Shown piece after piece: positions 29,201 to 32,787 of a DNA stretch of 32,787 nucleotides. This stretch comes from Poteriospumella lacustris (Eukaryota; Sar; Chrysophyceae; Chromulinales; Dinobryaceae), in NCBI GenBank assembly GCA_008000375.1, contig SMOI01000348.1, positions 1 through 32,787 of the forward strand, in the 5' to 3' direction. The translations under genes were made by a program, and so were the position numbers. Position 1 is the stretch's first letter. Each line of letters opens with the position of its first letter. The notes below the pieces were generated by a model. That model saw only the letters and a list, made by a program, of their open reading frames with translations. It made no database searches and was not told where the DNA came from.

Positions 29201-30156
29201 ACGCGTCGCCGGCGGCGGCGGCGGCGTCGCTCATCTCGCGGTCCGACCCCAGCCACCCGCTGCTCTCCGGCGGCTTCTTCTTCGCCGCCGCTGCCGCCGG
29301 TGGCGCTGGAGCGGCGGCGGCGGTGGCGGCCTACGACGACGACGACGCCGCCAACGGCGACAGCGACGGCGACGCGGCGGCGGCGAAGAAAAAAGCGAAA
29401 AAAGCGAAAAAAGCGGCGAAGAAGGCGCGCCACGGCGACGCGGAGGACGGCGACGAGGGCGACGACCGCGCCGCCCGCCGGCTGCGCAAGAAGCTGCGCA
29501 AGGAGCAGCGCCGCGAGGAGAAGCGCAGCCGCCGCGACGGCGACGGTGATGGTGATGGCGACCGCGACCGCGACGGCGACGGTGACGCGGAGGCGGCGGC
29601 GCCGGCGGCGCTGCGGCTGACGTCGGACTCGCTGCAGCAGCAGCCGCAGTCGCAGGTGTTCTTCAACCCCGTCGTCGACCGCTTCCTGCGCGAGCAGCAG
29701 CGCCTCGGCGCCGGCGGCCACAAGTCGCTCGCCGCCGCCGCCGCCGCGCACGGCAGCAGCCACTACACGCCCAGCCGCCAGTCGGCGTCCACGGCCGCCA
29801 CGACGCCGGCGCGCGGCGCGCACATGGCCGTGGACTACGACACCGACGACCTGCCGCAGCCGGACGTGTCGCCGCTGCCGCTCGTCGCCCGCGCGCGACA
29901 CGGCGGCGGCGGCGGCGGCGGCGGTTACGTGCGGCAGCTGTCGGAGCTGTCGGGCGCCTCGTCGCAGCGCAGCCAGGCCACGCAGCACGTCTTCTACGGC
30001 GCCGGCGGTGGCGGCGCGGCGGCGGCGGCGGCGCAGCGCAGCGTCGCCCACGGCGACGATGACGACGGCGACGGCGACGACGGCGACGACGGCGACGAGG
30101 CGCCGCTGACGAGCCGCCCGCGTCAGTACTCGATCACCTCCACCGGCTCCTGGTGA
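26245..30156 (+). CDS. RRN3: RRN3 / TIF-IA, RNA polymerase I initiation factor, expanded by low-complexity insertions
   Basis: Exon 1 is 26245-26623 and exon 2 is 26699-30156. The 75-bp intron (GTACGT...CTCGTAG) is stop-free and in frame, so the unspliced reading adds 25 residues that break the HEAT region. The spliced product is 1,278 residues, about twice the human 651. RRN3 bridges Pol I to core factor/SL1 at rDNA promoters in the nucleolus. Matching segments are the N-terminal helical repeats (ENFASYLSHRSDLFHELLHA), SKFVQFLFFYAS, LAATMYLASFLARANVLPLP and, diagnostically, EGFFPFDPCLLRQLHSRVAP (near residue 858), which corresponds to the conserved FFPFDPC motif. Inserted between them are Asp/Glu-rich, Gln-rich, Ala-rich and Ser-rich segments, and a Lys/Arg-rich block (KKKAKKAKKAAKK and LRKKLRKEQRREEKR) that could act as a nuclear or nucleolar signal. 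The C-terminal 400 residues are mostly low complexity. Confidence 0.9.
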   Translation: MDTSNGDENDPVQAFVRNALQAKEHGNSFQYDVIVTQLRRREDPETICRVIVVMENFASYLSHRSDLFHELLHAIFSYDWKGDDRLNMAMMDLIITITSCNVTFAKLAYRGFVHAFFQPDLATKEEGTWGSVLRPAAPLTAADCPCPALLVEDKDAHKRRFDVVHDGIRAISSQVPMSTTILFDELRTNFPHKRFAHQVQSEYLQHCLRICDSIPRIRDKILDLVVLKCLEIDVEIVIDDAGDVTLEATAPPPASHPEERLTSPESNGDDLSGSLRHRLSHDADDDDEAADDEDDDDEDDEAVAASLPRSSSAIPGAVQESADKLDAMLTRIVEYIAAQSPSAAAKATAKAPARSTSHYVEFWPILLKIFEKRLLVTPQSKFVQFLFFYASTALQPQIFAESFGRRLLVVAFDLSAPVAVRLAATMYLASFLARANVLPLPLVRDLVREMLEWCVMYVLVFRADPRYAAALRHASPAATLSSLVKRRLKKKFATLREHAKEQLASAQAQQEQQWLRQQHLQHQQQQRALAGLSDAASVVSGLSSLSPHGAAASVAMELDEFGRLQVKEASIRQHVVFYAMAQAVAYVFCFYGADLVDALRPAAPPSAPPSASASAKKPKKRKHRDSDATDATDDDDVEAAGAAADAEQRKHVDLLAALELVYGSRFDPLRYVMPSVRYEFFRLVIFRDLFPAAMWVRHLSPDCMAFDDDLPAAATGDEAAAAASTAAGAGAALDDDAHRQRQAAERNKIINNSVLQHYYLLLHQHEAALAAADASFDDGDRRHGDGDSGGGDAEDTRSVVSGLSATSRLSAASFFSTGSARSTGSRASVSTVAYGQSVWSAAEDDADDDADGGGGGVGGVGGAAAVLPQAQQLQQMLEGFFPFDPCLLRQLHSRVAPAYREWSGGVPGVPAASGRSRYGSDLYSADGSAALRALGSEADASEASEVEDDGAAVFVGDDEDIDSDAEAATVTTAAADDDECGAMSVDASPAAAAASLISRSDPSHPLLSGGFFFAAAAAGGAGAAAAVAAYDDDDAANGDSDGDAAAAKKKAKKAKKAAKKARHGDAEDGDEGDDRAARRLRKKLRKEQRREEKRSRRDGDGDGDGDRDRDGDGDAEAAAPAALRLTSDSLQQQPQSQVFFNPVVDRFLREQQRLGAGGHKSLAAAAAAHGSSHYTPSRQSASTAATTPARGAHMAVDYDTDDLPQPDVSPLPLVARARHGGGGGGGGYVRQLSELSGASSQRSQATQHVFYGAGGGGAAAAAAQRSVAHGDDDDGDGDDGDDGDEAPLTSRPRQYSITSTGSW

Positions 30157-30412
30157 GCCGCCTGTGTCGCCACCTGTGTCGCCGCGTGTCGCCGCGCGTT
30201 GCTGTCGCGGTCGCTCGGCGGCGGGCGACCGAGCGGCGGTTCTGTGTAAATCTGTGTAAATCTGTGATTTCTGTGTAATTAGCGGTCGAGGTCGTCGGCA
30301 GCGCCGGCGGCGGCGGCGCTGTGGGGGCCGCTGCAGTTGGCCGCGCAGGGCGGGCCGCGTTGTGTGTGTGTGCTAGCTACAGGTGGTGGTGGGCGGGGGG
30401 CGCCCTCGGGGC
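30157..30412. other. Convergent 3' region with TCTGTGTAAA repeats
   Basis: Between the RRN3 stop and the E1 stop there are 256 bp. Three to four TCTGTGTAAA-type decamers occur at 30241-30279, giving several TGTAA words, and a GTGT run lies near 30360-30372. Their position, about 90 nt after the RRN3 stop, would suit a 3'-end formation signal, but that is inference. Confidence 0.4.
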
Positions 30413-31291
30413 TCAGGACGCCGCGTGGGCGAGCAGGACGCGCACCGGCGGCAGCGCGGTGCGCGTGACGCCGCGCAGCTGCGACGGGTGCAGCCACACG
30501 AGCGACGCGCCCGGCGACACGCGCGCGCAGGGCACGTGCGCCTCGCGCAGCCACTGCGCCAGCGGCTTCGTCTGCATCGTCGCGGCGTCGAGCGAGCGCC
30601 AGTGGCTGCGCGTGAGCAGCCCGCGCCGCGCGACGGCGCCGTCCTCGAGGCGCTCGACGTCGACGGTGACGCCCTCGGCGACGCCGCCGTAGCGCGCCGC
30701 CAGCTGCGCGGCGAGCTCGCCCATCGACGTCGTCTCGGCGGCCACCTGCAGCGCCTCGGTCCACTCGGTCGTGGCGGCGTCGCTGGCGTCGCAGAGGTCG
30801 ATGGCGACGTCGAGCAGCGCGTCGGGCCGCGCGAGGTCGACGAGGTCGACGAAGTAGCCGCAGTGCGCCTCGCTCGGCTTGCGCAGCGCGCGCTTCAGCA
30901 GCTCGACGGCGACCAGCGACGTGGCCACCGACGTCGTCGTCGCCAGCGCCGCGACGATGCGCGCGGCGGCGAGGCGGTAGCGGTTGCGCTCGGCGGCCGC
31001 GTCCCACGCGACGAGGCCCTCGACGCACGAGGCCAGCAGCCGCGCGTAGCCCACGACGAAGTCGACGTGCGCGTCGTTGTCCTTGTCGAAGGCGGCGCGG
31101 CGGCCGAGCAGCGCCGCCGTCGTCTCCACGAACGCGACGTGTTCGCGCTGCTGCGGGTCGAACGGCAGCGGCGCGATGCGGCGGCCGTGGCGCTCCTCGC
31201 GCCGCATCAGCTCGACGTCGGCGGTGAACAGCTCGTCGAAGAGCGCGCGCGCCGCGGCGGTGCGCTCGGTGGCGGAGGCGTCGGCGGCGGC
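30413..31291 (-). CDS. E1 ubiquitin-activating-type enzyme, C-terminal fragment (5' end lost at junction)
   Basis: The minus-strand frame ends at TGA 30413-30415 and is open for 292 codons up to the junction with bacterial DNA. ARALFDELFTADVELMRREE and PLPFDPQQREHVAFVETTAA resemble the region after the catalytic-Cys domain of E1 enzymes. FDKDNDAHVDFVVGYARLLA and AARIVAALATTTSVATSLVA are the conserved adenylation-domain segments (usual forms FEKDDDxNxHMDFIxAAxNLRA and AGxIIPAIATTTAxVxGLV). The last 100 residues fit the ubiquitin-fold domain of UBA1/UBA6-type E1s. Spacing between the PLxFD and FDKD motifs is much shorter than in UBA1 and closer to UBA2, so ubiquitin versus SUMO specificity is open. 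The active-site Cys and the ATP-binding N-terminal halves are outside. No intron is seen in this part. Confidence 0.75.
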   Translation of the reverse strand, partial: AAADASATERTAAARALFDELFTADVELMRREERHGRRIAPLPFDPQQREHVAFVETTAALLGRRAAFDKDNDAHVDFVVGYARLLASCVEGLVAWDAAAERNRYRLAAARIVAALATTTSVATSLVAVELLKRALRKPSEAHCGYFVDLVDLARPDALLDVAIDLCDASDAATTEWTEALQVAAETTSMGELAAQLAARYGGVAEGVTVDVERLEDGAVARRGLLTRSHWRSLDAATMQTKPLAQWLREAHVPCARVSPGASLVWLHPSQLRGVTRTALPPVRVLLAHAAS

Positions 31292-31300
31292 GATCGGACT
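31270..31300. other. Eukaryote-bacterium junction
   Basis: Left of here the minus strand encodes E1 sequence. From about 31293 rightward the plus strand encodes a bacterial AGE-family enzyme in uninterrupted family-like sequence. Both genes are cut in their 5' parts. The exact breakpoint is blurred because GGCGATCGG could belong to either side. No terminal repeat, telomere, integrase or target duplication is seen. This favours an assembly or ligation chimera over natural insertion. Confidence 0.8.
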
Positions 31301-32057
31301 GGACCCGGACGCCCGGCTTGCAGCGTCCGAGCGGCTGCATGATCGGCTGCTCGCTGAATGGCGCGGGCCGACCGCAGGCTTTGTCGAGCGCGATGCGCAT
31401 CCCTATCAGGCCAACGCGCATATGCACCTGTTCGAGGCCAGCCTCGCTTGGGAGGAGCTCACCGGCGGCGCACGCTGGACCCGGCAGGCGAATGAGATCG
31501 GCGAACTGGCCCTTGCCCGCTTCATCGACGCGAAGACCGGCGCCCTGCTCGAGTTCTATGGCTCCGACTGGCGCGTGGCGCCCGGCGAGGATGGTCGGCT
31601 GATCGAGCCCGGGCATCTCTTCGAATGGAGCTGGCTGATGATGCGCTGGGCGCAGGCGCGCGGCCGTGAAGACGCCGTAGTCGCCGCCCGCCGCCTGTTT
31701 GAGGTGGGCGTCGGTCATGGCGTCGACGCCAAACGTGGGGTCGCCGTTGACGCGATCGATCCCGACTTCATCATCTCCAGTGCGCGCGCGAGACTCTGGC
31801 CACAGACCGAACGGATCAAGGCGGCGGTGATCCTCGCGCAGTTTGCGCAGACGGCCGCTGAGCGGGAGCGCCTCAAGGTTGAGGCGCACAGCGCTGCGGC
31901 GGGGCTCGCGACATATCTCGAGCACCCGGTCGAAGGCGCTTGGTGGGACAAGATGCTGCCGGAAGGCGGTTTCATCGACGAGCCGGCGCCTGCAAGCTCT
32001 CTCTACCACATCGCCTGCGCCATCCTGGACGCGAAGGACCGGGGCTGTCCGGTCTGA
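31293..32057 (+). CDS. AGE-family epimerase / mannose-6-phosphate isomerase, N-terminally truncated, bacterial
   Basis: This is a C-terminal fragment of about 254 residues ending in TGA. Family motifs appear in order: HPYQANAHMHLFEASLAWEE, ALARFIDAKTGALLEFYGSD, IEPGHLFEWSWLMMRWAQ, LWPQTERIKA, and the terminal WWDKMLPEGGFIDEPAPASS-LYHI segment. These build the (alpha/alpha)6 barrel of N-acylglucosamine 2-epimerase-like isomerases. The His residues of NAHMHLFEA and EPGHLFEW are the expected catalytic-site ones. About a third of a normal protein (roughly 380-400 residues) is missing upstream, where the frame runs into antisense E1 DNA. Composition, lack of introns and the downstream rfbF gene point to an alphaproteobacterial polysaccharide locus. 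The likely reaction is interconversion of mannose- and fructose-6-phosphate or a related sugar. The exact substrate is not decidable here. Confidence 0.85.
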   Translation: MGLDPDARLAASERLHDRLLAEWRGPTAGFVERDAHPYQANAHMHLFEASLAWEELTGGARWTRQANEIGELALARFIDAKTGALLEFYGSDWRVAPGEDGRLIEPGHLFEWSWLMMRWAQARGREDAVVAARRLFEVGVGHGVDAKRGVAVDAIDPDFIISSARARLWPQTERIKAAVILAQFAQTAAERERLKVEAHSAAAGLATYLEHPVEGAWWDKMLPEGGFIDEPAPASSLYHIACAILDAKDRGCPV

Positions 32058-32204
32058 GTCATCGTTCGTTGATTTGAACTTTCACGTCGACGCGGTTCAA
32101 TTCGTTGAGGCGGGCGAGGCGCTGAACGGCGCTTGTGCTCAGGCCCAGCGTGCGTTTTACATCTGGGTTAACGCGTTGAGTCGCGCATCGGATCAGTCCG
32201 CACA
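32058..32204 (+). other. Bacterial intergenic spacer between AGE and rfbF
   Basis: This 147-bp spacer is shorter than 300 bp, but it separates two bacterial genes and may hold the rfbF promoter. GTTGATTTGAACTTTCACGT and the AT-richer start contrast with the GC-rich genes. No clear terminator hairpin or good -35/-10 pair is seen. Confidence 0.35.
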
Positions 32205-32787
32205 ATGATCGAACCCAAGGACGTATCAGCAGTCATTCTCGCAGGCGGGCTGGGATCACGTCTGGCGGAAGAAACAAGTGTGCGCCCCAAACCGCTCGTC
32301 GAGGTCGGCGGCCGCCCCATTATCTGGCACATCATGAAGATCTTTAGCGGTTTCGGCGTCCGCAACTTCGTGATCTGCCTCGGATACAAGGGGCATATGA
32401 TCAAGGAGTATTTTGCGAACTATTTCCTCTATCAGTCTGATGTCACAATCGATATCGGCGGGAAGATGACCTTCCACACGGTCCAGGCGGAGCCATGGAG
32501 CGTCACCCTGATCGACACGGGCGAGCACACCATGACGGGCGGGCGTATTCGCCGGGTGGGGGCCTACCTGCCGCTCGACCGCCCCTTCTTCATGACCTAC
32601 GGCGACGGCGTGTCGGACGTGCCGATCGACAAGCTGCTCGCGTTTCACCTGGCCCATGGCCGGAAAGCCACCGTCACCGCTGTGCGGCCGCGCGCCAGGT
32701 TCGGCGCCCTTGACCTCAACGGATCGGAGGTGACCGGTTTTCGGGAGAAACTGGACACGGAAGGCGGCTATATCAATGGCGGCTTTT
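32205..32787 (+). CDS. rfbF: Glucose-1-phosphate cytidylyltransferase, 3' end outside the window
   Basis: The frame opens at ATG 32205 (MIEPKDVSAVILAGGLGSRL) and is still open at the window end after 194 codons. Key features are the nucleotide-binding AVILAGGLGSRL (9-20), RPKPLVEVGGRPIIWHIMKI (about 27-46) with the conserved Lys-Pro, the ICLGYKGHMIKEYFANYFL block (about 59-77), and GDG in MTYGDGVSDV (near 128-134), the metal-binding Asp of the family. The enzyme forms CDP-glucose from CTP and glucose-1-phosphate, the first step toward CDP-linked dideoxyhexoses of O-antigen. It lies 147 bp after the AGE gene in the same direction, consistent with a bacterial surface-polysaccharide cluster. No strong Shine-Dalgarno is visible before the ATG. 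Usual length is about 257 residues, so roughly a quarter is missing. Confidence 0.93.
   Translation, partial: MIEPKDVSAVILAGGLGSRLAEETSVRPKPLVEVGGRPIIWHIMKIFSGFGVRNFVICLGYKGHMIKEYFANYFLYQSDVTIDIGGKMTFHTVQAEPWSVTLIDTGEHTMTGGRIRRVGAYLPLDRPFFMTYGDGVSDVPIDKLLAFHLAHGRKATVTAVRPRARFGALDLNGSEVTGFREKLDTEGGYINGGF

Noticed and set aside
27600-29549. 649-codon open frame in another plus-strand frame inside RRN3
   Set aside because: Composition is almost only Arg, Gly and Ala. The RRN3 frame carries the conserved motifs, so this is a compositional shadow.
26326-30051. 1,241-codon open frame on the minus strand, antisense to RRN3
   Set aside because: It is Arg/Val/Gly/His-rich with no domain character. 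It is explained by GC-rich third positions of the RRN3 codons on the other strand.
31077-31292. Extending the AGE gene start back to 31077
   Set aside because: The in-frame residues before about 31293 are antisense E1 sequence and do not resemble AGE enzymes.
30279-32009. A single 576-codon minus-strand frame crossing the junction
   Set aside because: It is not in the E1 frame in its left part and is antisense to the AGE gene in its right part, so it is chance openness.
1-32787. tRNA, rRNA or CRISPR features
   Set aside because: I looked for T-arm-like GTTCGA contexts, rRNA-like stretches and regularly spaced repeats on both strands and found none that hold up by eye. A covariance-model scan would be decisive.

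Overview
The window is mostly nuclear DNA of a GC-rich, flagellated protist, joined near position 31,290 to about 1.5 kb of bacterial DNA. The eukaryotic assignment rests on four GT-AG spliceosomal introns of 75-93 bp, an RRN3 (RNA polymerase I initiation factor) gene, a ubiquitin-type E1 fragment, tail-anchored and small membrane proteins, and a likely axonemal protein. The Gln-Pro-Ser/Thr stalk in the giant RCC1-repeat membrane protein resembles stalks common in stramenopiles (chrysophytes, diatoms, brown algae). A heterotrophic or mixotrophic stramenopile flagellate is therefore my best guess, with low to moderate confidence.

Layout from left to right: a truncated, low-complexity protein gene (1-1525, minus); a small SHIPPO/STPG-like flagellar protein (2121-2531); a gene-poor island of nested inverted repeats (about 3.2-4.3 kb); an ADP-ribosylglycohydrolase-family gene with a 10-codon last exon (4782-6084); a divergent pair made of a small one-TM protein (6875-7261, minus) and a tail-anchored protein (7547-8299); a secreted or membrane beta-propeller gene broken by a +1 shift at a UGA (8871-10398); a YiiX/NlpC-P60-like cysteine hydrolase gene (11901-12686); a roughly 3,430-residue receptor-like protein (13174-23467, one +1 shift near 20,606) with a seven-bladed RCC1 propeller, stalk, Ig-like/REJ-like ectodomain, EGF module and about 8 TM helices; a pseudogene of the hydrolase (24764-25145); a 75-residue two-exon membrane protein (25179-25498, minus); RRN3 (26245-30156); and the C-terminal part of an E1 enzyme (30413-about 31291, minus).

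The most informative eukaryotic observation is a duplicated two-gene module (hydrolase plus a convergent 75-residue membrane protein). Each copy has kept a different member: locus 1 (11.9-12.9 kb) keeps the hydrolase and only a decayed last exon of the small gene. Locus 2 (24.8-25.5 kb) keeps the intact small gene and a deleted, frameshifted hydrolase. The small gene is recovered only by splicing two short minus-strand exons.

From about 31,290 to the end the sequence is bacterial, probably alphaproteobacterial: the 3' part of an AGE-family epimerase/mannose-6-phosphate isomerase, then the start of a glucose-1-phosphate cytidylyltransferase gene (rfbF). Both the E1 and the AGE gene lose their 5' ends at the same point. 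An assembly chimera is the simplest explanation, and transfer would need read-level proof.
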